NCBI RefSeq assembly: GCF_002921135.1 | Contig: NZ_PQVJ01000015.1 | Span: 1 to 64,000, forward strand | Direction of reading: 5' to 3' | Source of the DNA: Avibacterium gallinarum | GTDB taxonomy: Bacteria > Pseudomonadota > Gammaproteobacteria > Enterobacterales > Pasteurellaceae | DNA length: 64,000 nt | Shown: positions 16,604 through 26,177 of the stretch, piece after piece | Layout: each line of letters starts with the position of its first letter | How positions within the stretch are numbered: position 1 is the first letter of the stretch | Notes under the pieces: generated by a model | What the model saw: only the letters and a program-made list of their open reading frames with translations | Told to the model about the DNA's origin: nothing | Databases searched by the model: none | Position numbers and translations under genes: made by a program

Positions 16604-19096
16604 TTATGATGACACCAAACGGCTATAAAATGGCACAATTTTGATCCCATTATCACTTGGTAATAATTGATAAAATTGTGGGTAGTTAAAATTTCGTTGC
16701 ACAATTTTATACGGATTATTATCTCCCTCCAAGCCTGCCGACTGGTAAATATGATTTATCTCATAAATTTTCTGTTCTTTTTCGCCTTCACAGTTGCGAT
16801 AAATCTCAATGCGGTTGGCTTCATCTAAAATATAGACGTTGAATGTGTGATCCAAGTTATTTTCAAAGAAAAATTGTAAAAAGCCTTCGCTAGCAAAGGC
16901 GTCAATTTCATAAGGATATTTTTTGCGTGCTTGGGGCTTTTCTTTATGTTCGATGAGCTCTTGCACTTCGACATTAAAATCATTGTTATCAATCAATGGC
17001 GGATTGTGGATTTCTTGTAGGCTAATGCCGCGTTCTTCAAAGAAAAATTGCCAGTTTTTCCCTGCTACACGCAATAAATTATTTTGTGGTGCATCACTCA
17101 CGCCCACTTGAATACTGATACATTTTTGAATTAAGGCGGTAACAATGTTGCGCAAGTTTTTTTGATAATATTTGCTGTAACAAAACACATTGACGCTTTG
17201 TGGCGAAGTTGCACCACGATAAATTTTGTTAGAAAGCACTTTTAATGCGAGCAAAATGGCATTTGGCCCTTCAAAGTGCAGGGTACGAATTTCATTCCAT
17301 AAATTGCGGTAGGTAAGATCGATGCTGCCGACTAAACTTTCTTCATCAGGGCCAAAGCTAAATAAATCACTGGCGACAATGCTGGCTTTGGCTTCAGATA
17401 AGTGTGCAGTGGGATCTTTGGTAAGGTTGATCGACACCACTAAATTTTTGATTTCGCAGTTGTGGTTTAATTCTTCGTTACTTGCCACAGGCACGATGGC
17501 GGGCAAGGACAAGCGAAGATCGGCGACAAAGTGGCGTAATTTATGCAGATCAACATTGGGGCTGAAAATATGTAATTCAGTTTTTGGCGTAAGTAGGCGG
17601 TTAAAATATGCCCACGCCACGAGTTTATTGAGGTTTTCGCTATATTCCACATAGCGCTGTTGCTGAAACCCGCGAATATCGGGTGTTTGATTGACTAAAT
17701 ACCAGCCATCTTTGAAATTACGGTTATTTTTCACCTCAATAAAAGTGATGTTTTTTTCCGATAAATCAGAAGAAATCATCGCATTGAGCAGGGTGATTTT
17801 GCCCGGTAATTCTTCAAAGGCGGTGTAAAGTTTACGAGTTAAAATGCTAATATCTTGCGGCATTATGCTGGAATTTACCTTATATTTGCGGGCAAATTGC
17901 ACTAAATGGCGATAGCTGAACATCAAAAACTTAATTAAGTTATTATGGCTTTCTTTCACCCGTTTTATTTTCCAACAGGCACGCTGATTAAGTTCCTGCA
18001 CCAAATCTTTCGACCACCCCCAAGTGCGGGCAAGATTTTGTAATTGCGATAAGCGCCAAGTGTTTTTCGGCACTTTGTTGCTGTATTCGTTCGCTTTAAT
18101 GTAAAAACAGCGGCGCACAAATTCTAAACGGCGTAAATCGTTAAGACCGATCAAATAATTGGTTACCCGCTCAAGCATCGTGAGATAAGGATCAAAATGA
18201 TGTTTTTTGTCCCCATTAAGCAAGCGAGCTTTAAATTCTTGTGCAATCAGGTAAGTGTCGGGATAGTCCGCTGAATAGGTTTCCAGCAACAAAATTTTTA
18301 AGACGGATTTATAAGGCGAATCAATCCCCTTGTAGAGTTGCCATAAACTTGCACCAAAATATTCATTAGCAGAAAATGCTCCTAAGCCGCCGAAATCCAC
18401 CCAATCATCAGGATCGATCACCTTTTCTTCGATTAAACGAGCCACTTCATTTTCGTAATCTTTTTCGTTTTCTACCGCCAAATGCAGCCACAATAGGGGT
18501 TTACCCGCAAGGCGAATGGCGGAACGATAAAATTCATCAAGCAGCAGCATATATTGTGCTGAGCCGCAATTTTCCGCCGTCAAAGGATCGGCATAACGAA
18601 AGCAGCGGAAGCGGTTTTGATCCATTAGATATAAATTAATTTCCACCCCTAGAGTTAATGCCCATTGCTGTAACGCCTCCATTTTTTGGCTTAATAAATG
18701 GCGATCTTCAGGGCTAATTTGTGGGTGGTGGCAAACCCAAATATCTAAATCTGAAACGGACGTTTGGCTAATTGAGGCAATACTACCCATAACATAAACG
18801 CCAAGCACAGGAAAGAAAGTGCGGTGGGAAAATGGCGAATTTTCAATTTCTTGTTCGCTTAAATCAAAACGTGCGGAAAGATATTCGCGTTGATAATCCG
18901 ATAACACAAAATCAACAATCCCAGCGGGGGCATTTTCGATATACCCCGGCAGTTGATGATGATTGAGGTGCAATAATAAGCTAATGGTCTGAAATACTTG
19001 GTTAAATTGTGTTGAACTACCTGAAATTGCACGCTCAAAACGTAAGTTATCCAGATATTCCACTTGCTTTTTCGCACTATTAATATCGTAATTCAA
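16604..19096 (-). CDS. cyaA: Class I adenylate cyclase, TTG start
   Basis: CyaA makes cAMP, the ligand of CRP, controlling catabolite-repressed genes and, in Haemophilus, competence. The 830-aa protein has the N-terminal catalytic half, with MGSIASISQTSVSDLDIWVCHH holding the nucleotidyltransferase G-S and D-x-D residues (quoted only to mark the site, about residues 107-128), and the C-terminal regulatory half. The TTG at 19096 is preferred: AGGATATAAA precedes it, NYDINSAKK aligns with the family start, and the frame upstream to 19153 lacks a good site. E. coli cyaA also uses TTG. It is divergent from hemC. Confidence 0.92.
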   Translation of the reverse strand: MNYDINSAKKQVEYLDNLRFERAISGSSTQFNQVFQTISLLLHLNHHQLPGYIENAPAGIVDFVLSDYQREYLSARFDLSEQEIENSPFSHRTFFPVLGVYVMGSIASISQTSVSDLDIWVCHHPQISPEDRHLLSQKMEALQQWALTLGVEINLYLMDQNRFRCFRYADPLTAENCGSAQYMLLLDEFYRSAIRLAGKPLLWLHLAVENEKDYENEVARLIEEKVIDPDDWVDFGGLGAFSANEYFGASLWQLYKGIDSPYKSVLKILLLETYSADYPDTYLIAQEFKARLLNGDKKHHFDPYLTMLERVTNYLIGLNDLRRLEFVRRCFYIKANEYSNKVPKNTWRLSQLQNLARTWGWSKDLVQELNQRACWKIKRVKESHNNLIKFLMFSYRHLVQFARKYKVNSSIMPQDISILTRKLYTAFEELPGKITLLNAMISSDLSEKNITFIEVKNNRNFKDGWYLVNQTPDIRGFQQQRYVEYSENLNKLVAWAYFNRLLTPKTELHIFSPNVDLHKLRHFVADLRLSLPAIVPVASNEELNHNCEIKNLVVSINLTKDPTAHLSEAKASIVASDLFSFGPDEESLVGSIDLTYRNLWNEIRTLHFEGPNAILLALKVLSNKIYRGATSPQSVNVFCYSKYYQKNLRNIVTALIQKCISIQVGVSDAPQNNLLRVAGKNWQFFFEERGISLQEIHNPPLIDNNDFNVEVQELIEHKEKPQARKKYPYEIDAFASEGFLQFFFENNLDHTFNVYILDEANRIEIYRNCEGEKEQKIYEINHIYQSAGLEGDNNPYKIVQRNFNYPQFYQLLPSDNGIKIVPFYSRLVSS

Positions 19097-19275
19097 TTTA
19101 TATCCTAGGAAAGAGGGATTGATAAATGAACAATTTCCTCGAATTTCACACAAGGAAATTGAAGTATTACTCTATCACTTGCCTCATAGGAAAGCAAAAA
19201 AATTAAATGGAAACTGACATTTTTCAGCAACAGTGATAGGATAAGGCAATTATTTCTAATCTTCTTTTTTGCACG

Positions 19276-20205
19276 ATGACGACAAAAAAACTACTCAAAA
19301 TCGCCACGCGCCGTAGCCCTTTGGCATTATGGCAAGCTAACTATATTAAAGATCGTTTAACTCAATTATACCCACAACTTACGGTGGAGCTTGTGCCAAT
19401 GGTTACCAAAGGCGATGTGATTTTAGACACGCCTTTAGCCAAAATTGGCGGCAAAGGCTTATTCGTCAAAGAGTTAGAGAACGCCTTATTAAATGGCGAA
19501 GCAGATATTGCGGTACATTCAATGAAAGATGTGCCAATGCAATTTCCTGCAGGATTAGGTTTGAGCGTGATTTGTAAACGTGAAGATCCGCGCGATGCAT
19601 TTGTGTCAAATTCTTACCGCACTTTAGATGAGCTACCTGAAGGCGCGGTGGTGGGCACATCAAGTTTGCGCCGCCAGTGTCAGCTGAAAGCCTTACGCCC
19701 TGATTTGAATATTCAATCCTTGCGCGGCAATGTGGGAACGCGCTTGAGCAAATTAGATAACGGTGAGTATGATGCCATTATTTTAGCTTCCGCAGGCTTA
19801 ATTCGTTTAGGAATGGCGGATCGCATCGCTTCTTTCATTGATACCGAAACCTCTTTGCCAGCAGCAGGACAAGGTGCAGTGGGCATTGAATGTCGCACTG
19901 ATGATCTAGAAACTCAACAATTATTAGCGCCATTGGCTGACGCCGAAACCACCGCCTGTGTGCTAGCAGAACGAGCAATGAATAACCACTTACAAGGTGG
20001 TTGCCAAGTACCCATCGCAGGCTATGCGGTAATTCGCGACAACCAGCTTTATCTCAAAGCCTTGGTAGGCAAAACAGACGGCAGCTTAATCATTCGTGCA
20101 GAAAATCAAAGTGCGGTGGAAAATTCACAAGAATTAGGCGTGCAAGTGGCAGAAAGCCTGTTAAAACAAGGGGCTGATGAAATTTTGCAAGCCCTTGGTA
20201 TTTGA
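19276..20205 (+). CDS. hemC: Hydroxymethylbilane synthase
   Basis: HemC (porphobilinogen deaminase) joins four porphobilinogens into hydroxymethylbilane for haem synthesis. The 309-aa protein has the family start [14 protein letters not shown], the substrate-binding [12 protein letters not shown] and the dipyrromethane-cofactor Cys in [12 protein letters not shown]. It opens the hemCDXY operon, divergent from cyaA as in enterobacteria. Since H. influenzae lacks part of haem synthesis, an intact hemC-hemD pair argues for an organism that can make its own porphyrin, if the earlier genes also exist. Confidence 0.96.
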   Translation: MTTKKLLKIATRRSPLALWQANYIKDRLTQLYPQLTVELVPMVTKGDVILDTPLAKIGGKGLFVKELENALLNGEADIAVHSMKDVPMQFPAGLGLSVICKREDPRDAFVSNSYRTLDELPEGAVVGTSSLRRQCQLKALRPDLNIQSLRGNVGTRLSKLDNGEYDAIILASAGLIRLGMADRIASFIDTETSLPAAGQGAVGIECRTDDLETQQLLAPLADAETTACVLAERAMNNHLQGGCQVPIAGYAVIRDNQLYLKALVGKTDGSLIIRAENQSAVENSQELGVQVAESLLKQGADEILQALGI

Positions 20206-20237
20206 TCGCCTAGGCTTATAACAGCAAGGAAAAGAAA

Positions 20238-20990
20238 ATGGCAGTGTTGGTTACGCGCCCTGATGAAAAGGGCAAGCAACTGGTGGAAATGCTTGCAAAG
20301 GCAGGTATTGCAGCCATTCATTTTCCGCTCTTTTCCATTCAAGCTGGGCGTGAACTGAATGATTTACCCCGTCAGCTAAATCAACTCAACGCAGGTGATT
20401 ATGTTTTTGTGGTATCGCAAAATGCGGTAACTTATAGCGCAGAAAGCCTGAAGCAAGCGGGCTTTCAATGGCGAGCAGATTTACATTATTTTACGGTCGG
20501 ACAGCGAACCGCGCAGGTCTTTTCAAGTCAAACAGAACAGAATATTCATTATCCTTTTCAGCAAGAAACCAGTGAGGGCGTGCTTTCTTTATCGGCAATG
20601 GAAAATTTGCACGGTAAAACCATTTTGATTTTACGCGGTAATGGTGGCCGTGAGTTTTTCTCCGAGCAAGCTAAGTCGCGTGGGGCAACAATTCAAACTC
20701 TCGAATGTTATCGCCGCGAACCGCTGATTTATGATAAGGCAGAGCAAGTGAGTATGTTAAAACGCGCTGGAATCAGTGAAATTGTGGTAACGAGTAAAGA
20801 AATTTTACGTTCATTGCTGGATTTTGTGCCAAAAAATGAACATAATTGGTTAATGTCTTGTGGATTAATTACAATTAGCGAAAGAATTGCTCATTTCGCC
20901 CAAGAAAAAGGGTGGCAAAACGTGCGTATTTCGCCAAAAGCAAATAATTCAGCAATGTTAAATGCGGTATTGCAACGAAATGAAGTTTAA
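20238..20990 (+). CDS. hemD: Uroporphyrinogen-III synthase
   Basis: HemD closes hydroxymethylbilane with inversion of ring D to give uroporphyrinogen III. The 250-aa protein shows low but typical similarity: VLVTRPDEKG at the start, FVVSQNAVTYSAESL, TILILRGNGGREFF and IVVTSKEILRSLL. Two alternating Rossmann-like domains are expected. AAGGAAAAG precedes the start. It lies 32 bases after hemC and 19 before hemX. Confidence 0.94.
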   Translation: MAVLVTRPDEKGKQLVEMLAKAGIAAIHFPLFSIQAGRELNDLPRQLNQLNAGDYVFVVSQNAVTYSAESLKQAGFQWRADLHYFTVGQRTAQVFSSQTEQNIHYPFQQETSEGVLSLSAMENLHGKTILILRGNGGREFFSEQAKSRGATIQTLECYRREPLIYDKAEQVSMLKRAGISEIVVTSKEILRSLLDFVPKNEHNWLMSCGLITISERIAHFAQEKGWQNVRISPKANNSAMLNAVLQRNEV

Positions 20991-21009
20991 TCAGCATAAG
21001 GAATAAATT

Positions 21010-22641
21010 ATGGCTAAACATCACGGCAAAAAAATGGGGAAAAATCGTTTAACGGAAACCTCGCCCGTACAGCCCGTACAGCAAGAAGTCGAACAACACG
21101 AAGTAGGAAAAGAAGTAGAACAAGAACCTACTGTTCAAACCAGCCAACAGCAAGCAAACCGAGAAAGCGAAGCGAATCCCCAAAACACAGAACAAAATGT
21201 GTTGGAAGTGCAGCAGGACACCGATTCAAATCAAGCCCAAGTAACGGAAGAGCAAACAACAATGAAAGAAAAAGAGCAAACTCAAGAACGCGATGAACTA
21301 TCGCAACAAGCGAAATCCTCTGAAACAGAAGCAAGCCAATCGGCTGCTGAGCCACAAACCGTCATTGTTAAAAAAGGCGGTACGGGTGTGGCGATTTTAG
21401 CCTTATTGGTAGCGTTAGGCCTAGGCGGCGCAGGCTATTATTTTGCGGAACAGCATTTAACCAAAGTGCAAGGCCGATTAACCGCCCTAGAACAACGCGC
21501 TGTGCCAGCCAACGTACAGGGCTTAATGGATAGCGATTTAGCCGCATTAAAACAAGATCAAGCAAAAATTGCACAGCTTGCTCAAACTAGCCAATCCACC
21601 AACGACAAATTAACGGCGTTAGAAAAAATGGTGGAAATTAAGGATCAACAAATCACTTCATTACAAAATCAAGTTAAGAATTTAAGTAATGCACAGAAAA
21701 CGGCACAGCCGAATGATTGGTTGCTTTCTGAAGCAGATTTCTTATTAAACAATGCGTTACGTAAATTAGTGCTAGATAATGATGTGGATACCGCTGTTTC
21801 CCTATTAAAAGTGGCTGATGAAACCTTAAGTAAGGTGTCTGATCCGCGTGCGATGCAAGTGCGTAGTGCCATTAATGCAGATTTAAAACAGCTATTGTCG
21901 GTGAACAATATCGATCAAAACGCCATTATGCAACACCTTTCTCAGCTGGCAAATAACGTGGACGAACTCACCGTGCTAAACGTGAATTTTGATGATCCAA
22001 ATCCAGCTAACGAAAAATTAAGTGGTTCTTGGGAAGATTGGAAAGAAAATGCGGAGAAAAGCGCGACCTCTTTCTTAAACCATTTTATTCGTGTTACACC
22101 AAAAAATGCTGAAAGCAAAGCCTTACTTGCACCAAACCAAGATATTTATTTGCGTGAAAACATTCGTTTACGCTTACAGCTAGCGATTATGGCGGTGCCG
22201 CGTCAGCAAAATGATTTGTATAAACAATCTTTAGAAACTGTGGCATCTTGGGTAAGAAGTTATTTTGATACCAACACGGAAGTGGCAAAAACTTTCTTAA
22301 ATGAAGTGGACGAACTGGCAGAGCAATCTATTTATGTCGATGTGCCAACTCAACTTAGCAGCCTAAATATGCTAGATAAACTGCTTAATAAACCATCACA
22401 AGAAGTGCAGAAAATTGAGATTTCCGTAGATAAAGATGTGGCTAAAGAAACAGCACAAGAAGCGAAAGCCGCTCCAGTAGAACAACCAGTAGCGGACAAA
22501 GCTGAAAACAATGTAGCGCAAAGTGATGCAAACCAAAGTGAAAAGCCGAGCGAAAATCAAGCTGACGCAGAAAAACAACCTGATGCAGAAAATAAAAGTG
22601 CGGTAGAAAATTCTGACAAATCTGAGCAAACACAACAGTAG
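21010..22641 (+). CDS. hemX: HemX-like inner-membrane protein
   Basis: Named after its place in hemCDXY; an old assignment as uroporphyrinogen methyltransferase is not supported by motifs. The 543-aa product has a long, Gln/Glu-rich disordered N-terminal region (1-120), one membrane helix (about 126-145, [19 protein letters not shown]), a periplasmic coiled coil (about 150-230), a helical domain, and another low-complexity Glu/Lys/Asn tail from about 460. The tails are longer than in E. coli HemX (393 aa). Confidence 0.88.
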   Translation: MAKHHGKKMGKNRLTETSPVQPVQQEVEQHEVGKEVEQEPTVQTSQQQANRESEANPQNTEQNVLEVQQDTDSNQAQVTEEQTTMKEKEQTQERDELSQQAKSSETEASQSAAEPQTVIVKKGGTGVAILALLVALGLGGAGYYFAEQHLTKVQGRLTALEQRAVPANVQGLMDSDLAALKQDQAKIAQLAQTSQSTNDKLTALEKMVEIKDQQITSLQNQVKNLSNAQKTAQPNDWLLSEADFLLNNALRKLVLDNDVDTAVSLLKVADETLSKVSDPRAMQVRSAINADLKQLLSVNNIDQNAIMQHLSQLANNVDELTVLNVNFDDPNPANEKLSGSWEDWKENAEKSATSFLNHFIRVTPKNAESKALLAPNQDIYLRENIRLRLQLAIMAVPRQQNDLYKQSLETVASWVRSYFDTNTEVAKTFLNEVDELAEQSIYVDVPTQLSSLNMLDKLLNKPSQEVQKIEISVDKDVAKETAQEAKAAPVEQPVADKAENNVAQSDANQSEKPSENQADAEKQPDAENKSAVENSDKSEQTQQ

Positions 22642-22652
22642 AGGAAATAGCA

Positions 22653-23945
22653 ATGTTTAGAACCCTATTTTTAATGCTGGTGTTACTTGCCGGCTTAATC
22701 GCAGGCCCTTATTTATCGGGCAAACAAGGTTATGTGCTAATAGAAACCAGCACATACAGCATTGAAATGTCCATCACCACCCTTGTGATTTTCTTTGTAA
22801 TCGCAATGGCGGTGGTGTATGGCATTGAATGGATCATCACCAAATTCTGCCGTTTGAGCAACAGCACCTATGGCTGGTTCTCGCACCGTAAACGTCTTAA
22901 AGCGCAAAAACAAACCCTTGAAGGGTTAATGCTAATGGACGAAGGACAATATTCTAAAGCAGAAAAATTGATTGGTAAAAACGCCAAACATTCTGATGAG
23001 CCAATCCTAAACTTTATTAAAGCGGCAGAAGCGGCGCAACAGCGTGGTGATGAGTTTGGCGCAAATCGTTATTTAATTAAAGCGACCGAATTGGCAGGCA
23101 CGGATAATCTGCTTGTTGAGATTGCCCGCACGCGAATTTTGTTACAGCAAAATAAATTGCCGGCTGCGCGCAGTGCCATTGATAGCCTGTTAGTAATGAC
23201 CCACCGCAATAAAGAAGTGTTGAAACTCGCGGTTGAGATTTACTTAAAATCCCACGCCTTTGAAGCCTTGGACAAAATTCTTGATCAAGTGGAAAATTCA
23301 GGGCTGTATTCCGACAAAGAATTTGCCACCTTACAACATCGCGTTGAAGATGGCTTGCTTGATGAGAAAATGAATGAAGAAGGTGTGGACGGCTTGCTTA
23401 AATGGTGGGACGATCAACCGCGTAAACGTCAAAATGATCTTTATGTGAAAGTGGGATTAATCCGCCGTTTAATTGACAGTGATGATCACGAAACCGCTTA
23501 TAAATTGATCTTAGAAGCCTTGAAAAAAGTGGACGACAACAGCCCACTGGCGCAACAACTTTGCACACAAATTACCCGCGTTCAACCAGTAGATAACAGT
23601 AAATTGCTGAAAATTATGGAAAAACGCGCGAAACAAAGTAAAGAGCAAGGCTGTTGTTGCACAAATCGTGCTTTAGGTTACTTGTATGTGCGTAATGGTG
23701 AATTTGCCAAAGCGAGTGAGGCATTCAAGAAAGTGCTGGAAAATAAAGCACAGCTTGAGCCAAATGATATTACAATGGCGACCTATGTGTTTGAGCAAAA
23801 CGGTGAAAATGAATTGGCTAAACAACTTCAGCAAGAAAGTTTGAAATCCGCTATGTCGGTGCAAAACTTAGCTCCTGAAGAAAACGAAAAAACGCCAGAA
23901 AATTCCACCGCACTAGCAGAAACAACAGAAGCCAAAAATGCTTAA
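22653..23945 (+). CDS. hemY: HemY inner-membrane TPR protein
   Basis: The fourth gene of hemCDXY; the enterobacterial protein is linked to tetrapyrrole metabolism but has no defined enzymatic role. It is not the protoporphyrinogen oxidase also called HemY in Bacillus. The 430-aa protein has two N-terminal membrane helices (about 2-20 and 42-64), the HemY-N domain, and TPR-like helical repeats to about 395. An odd CCC triplet occurs near residue 332 ([16 protein letters not shown]). A terminator follows. Confidence 0.9.
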   Translation: MFRTLFLMLVLLAGLIAGPYLSGKQGYVLIETSTYSIEMSITTLVIFFVIAMAVVYGIEWIITKFCRLSNSTYGWFSHRKRLKAQKQTLEGLMLMDEGQYSKAEKLIGKNAKHSDEPILNFIKAAEAAQQRGDEFGANRYLIKATELAGTDNLLVEIARTRILLQQNKLPAARSAIDSLLVMTHRNKEVLKLAVEIYLKSHAFEALDKILDQVENSGLYSDKEFATLQHRVEDGLLDEKMNEEGVDGLLKWWDDQPRKRQNDLYVKVGLIRRLIDSDDHETAYKLILEALKKVDDNSPLAQQLCTQITRVQPVDNSKLLKIMEKRAKQSKEQGCCCTNRALGYLYVRNGEFAKASEAFKKVLENKAQLEPNDITMATYVFEQNGENELAKQLQQESLKSAMSVQNLAPEENEKTPENSTALAETTEAKNA

Positions 23946-23954
23946 GGTAAACCT

Positions 23955-23982
23955 AATGCCCTGTTTTGCAGGGCATTTTCTT
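23955..23982 (+). terminator. Terminator of the hemCDXY operon
   Basis: AATGCCCTG (23955-23963) pairs with CAGGGCATT (23969-23977), loop TTTTG, followed by TTCTTTT, 10 bases after the hemY stop. Confidence 0.88.
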
Positions 23983-24004
23983 TTATGTGATGAAAAATGA
24001 TGTG

Positions 24005-24454
24005 ATGAAAAATCTTCCCCATAACATTGCACAATTTTTACAACAACAAACCGTGATGAGCATTGCCGTACATAGCGCACAAGGCTTTTGGGCGGCCAAC
24101 TGCTTTTATGTGTTTGATGACAACAATATTAGCCTGATCTTCTTTTCTTCTCTTTCCACCCAACACGCACAAATTATGCAACAAAGTGATCTAGTGGTTG
24201 GTACGATCGCCACCCAAACAGATCAAGTGAACGAAATTGAAGGCGTGCAATTTAAAGGACGTGCCATTTTGCTCAATGAAAATGCTCGTCAATCCGCCCT
24301 TAAGTCCGCCCTTAAACGCTATTATGACCGTTACCCCTTTGCACGGCTAATGAACACGGATTTGTGGCAAATTGAGCTTGATGAAATCAAACACACGTCA
24401 AATAAATTCGTTTTTGCCCAGAAAACTTACTGGCAAAGAACAAGTGCGGTGTAA
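24005..24454 (+). CDS. YhbP family protein (UPF0306, PNPOx-like fold)
   Basis: A 149-aa protein of the YhbP family, related in fold to pyridoxamine-phosphate oxidases; flavin binding is plausible, function unknown. Diagnostic pieces are WAANCFYVFDD, IEGVQFKGRA and WQIELDEIKHTSNKFVFAQK. The start at 24005 matches the family N-terminus; an ATG at 23990 is also possible, whereas anything earlier falls inside the hemY terminator. No strong ribosome site is visible for either. An uptake signal overlaps the 3' end. Confidence 0.82.
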   Translation: MKNLPHNIAQFLQQQTVMSIAVHSAQGFWAANCFYVFDDNNISLIFFSSLSTQHAQIMQQSDLVVGTIATQTDQVNEIEGVQFKGRAILLNENARQSALKSALKRYYDRYPFARLMNTDLWQIELDEIKHTSNKFVFAQKTYWQRTSAV

Positions 24455-24511
24455 TTTTTGATTATTTTGCCTAAATAAGTAAAAATCGCTTTTCTTTCTA
24501 GCAAAAAAGGG

Positions 24512-24735
24512 TACTATATCCCGTCCTTTGTAAGGCTTAGGCTTTACGAACCTCTATTTTCCAAATTGGAAAAAATAAAAAAGCTGAAACGCTTTTTTTA
24601 ATAAGTAGCGAGTCAAATGCCCCATGGCATCTTATTTGGAAGAATAAGAAAGCTTAGGCTTATAACGCATATGACGTTATCCCGCAAGGCACCCGACTTA
24701 TTTTTTTAACCTCTTATCGAAGGTATAGATTAAAA
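24512..24735 (+). ncRNA. Structured 5' leader of dat, candidate cis-regulatory RNA
   Basis: The gap before dat holds a chain of hairpins: GTAAGGC / GCTTTAC with loop TTAG (24530-24547), TTTTCC / GGAAAA (24557-24573), AAAAAAGC / GCTTTTTT (24577-24598), ATGCC / GGCAT (24617-24630), CTTATT / AATAAG (24631-24648) and ATAACG / CGTTAT (24662-24680). GCTTAGGCTT occurs twice (24535, 24652), as does TATCCCG (24517, 24678). A T-run follows at 24701. No coding frame spans it. A possible -10 TACTAT is at 24512. A riboswitch or attenuator is likely; the ligand is unknown. Confidence 0.6.
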
Positions 24736-26100
24736 ATGACAAACACTCCTGTAACTCCAATCAACAACGCAACCAACGAATATTACCTTACTCGTCAAAA
24801 TGAAATGGAATCCAATGTGCGTAGTTATCCACGCAAATTGCCATTGGCGATCGCAAAAGCACAAGGCTGCTGGGTAACGGACGTAGAGGGTAATGAATAT
24901 CTTGATTGCTTAGCTGGTGCAGGTACATTAGCCCTTGGACATAATCACCCCGCGGTGATCCAAGCTATTCAAGACGTATTAAGCAGTGGTTTACCGCTTC
25001 ATACATTAGATTTAACCACGCCATTAAAAGACGCATTTACCGAAGAACTGCTTTCTTTCTTCCCGAAAGATCAGTATCGCTTGCAATTCTGTGGCCCTTC
25101 TGGTGCTGATGGCACAGAAGCAGCGGTAAAACTTGCTAAAACTTACACAGGGCGTGGTAATGTTATCGCATTCTCTGGTGGTTACCACGGAATGACCCAC
25201 GGTTCATTAGCGATGACAGGCAACTTAAACGCGAAAAACGCGGTACAAAACTTAATGGCTGGCGTGCAATTTATGCCTTATCCGCACGAATATCGTTGTC
25301 CATTAGGCTTAGGTGGTGAAGCAGGTGTTGATGCTTTAACCTATTATTTTGAAAACTTTATTGAAGATGTTGAAAGCGGTGTGGTAAAACCTGCAGCCGT
25401 GATTCTTGAAGCCATTCAAGGGGAAGGTGGTGTGGTTACTGCGCCAGTGAAATGGTTACAAAAAATCCGTGAAGTGACCAAAAAACACGGCATTGTGTTA
25501 ATCCTTGATGAAGTACAAGCAGGCTTCTGCCGTTCAGGAAAAATGTTTGCCTTTGAATATGCAGGCATCGAGCCAGACATCGTTGTAATGTCAAAAGCGG
25601 TAGGTGGAAGTTTACCATTAGCGGTGCTAGCTATTCGCAAAGAATTTGATGCGTGGCAGCCAGCAGGACACACAGGCACATTCCGCGGCAACCAAATGGC
25701 AATGGCAACAGGTTATGCCTCATTAAAAGTCATGCGTGAGCAAAACTTGGCGCAAAATGCCTTAGAACGCGGTGATTTCTTACAAACTGAATTGAAGAAA
25801 TTAGCCCAGCAGTATCCTTGCATCGGCAACGTGCGTGGACGTGGTTTAATGATCGGGATTGAGATTGTTGATGAGCGTAAACCACAAGATCGCATTGGTG
25901 CTTATCCAGCAGATGGTGAACTTGCTGCGGCAATCCAAAAAGCCTGCTTTAACAATAAGTTATTGTTAGAACGTGGCGGTCGTGGCGGTAACGTGGTGCG
26001 TATTCTTTGCCCACTTATCATCACGCAAGCAGAAAGCGAAGAGTTAATCAAACGCTTTGCTCAATCTGTCGCAGACGCATTAAAAGCCGTGCGTGGCTAA
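24736..26100 (+). CDS. dat: Diaminobutyrate--2-oxoglutarate transaminase
   Basis: Dat makes L-2,4-diaminobutyrate from aspartate semialdehyde and glutamate; with Ddc it forms the bacterial route to 1,3-diaminopropane. The 454-aa class-III PLP aminotransferase has [33 protein letters not shown], the PLP-contacting [13 protein letters not shown] and the PLP-binding Lys in [14 protein letters not shown]. It follows a structured leader and precedes ddc by 77 bases containing a strong hairpin. The pair is known from H. influenzae and Acinetobacter. Confidence 0.96.
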   Translation: MTNTPVTPINNATNEYYLTRQNEMESNVRSYPRKLPLAIAKAQGCWVTDVEGNEYLDCLAGAGTLALGHNHPAVIQAIQDVLSSGLPLHTLDLTTPLKDAFTEELLSFFPKDQYRLQFCGPSGADGTEAAVKLAKTYTGRGNVIAFSGGYHGMTHGSLAMTGNLNAKNAVQNLMAGVQFMPYPHEYRCPLGLGGEAGVDALTYYFENFIEDVESGVVKPAAVILEAIQGEGGVVTAPVKWLQKIREVTKKHGIVLILDEVQAGFCRSGKMFAFEYAGIEPDIVVMSKAVGGSLPLAVLAIRKEFDAWQPAGHTGTFRGNQMAMATGYASLKVMREQNLAQNALERGDFLQTELKKLAQQYPCIGNVRGRGLMIGIEIVDERKPQDRIGAYPADGELAAAIQKACFNNKLLLERGGRGGNVVRILCPLIITQAESEELIKRFAQSVADALKAVRG

Positions 26101-26109
26101 TTATTAATC

Positions 26110-26150
26110 TAGCTAAATGGGGTGTGTAACGCCCCTTTTAGCTATTTTTA
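26110..26150 (+). terminator. Strong hairpin between dat and ddc (terminator or attenuator)
   Basis: A 15-nt arm TAGCTAAATGGGGTG (26110-26124) pairs with CGCCCCTTTTAGCTA (26130-26144) at all but one position (one G-T pair), loop TGTAA, then TTTTTA. It has full terminator form between two genes of one pathway, so it may lower ddc expression relative to dat. Confidence 0.75.
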
Positions 26151-26177
26151 CCTCAATCATCTTTCAGGAAATTCTCA

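Noticed and set aside
22396-22653. Hydrophobic minus-strand frames opposite the hemX tail
   Set aside because: Complement of the Glu/Lys/Gln-rich hemX codons automatically reads as Phe/Leu/Cys-rich; no gene features are present.
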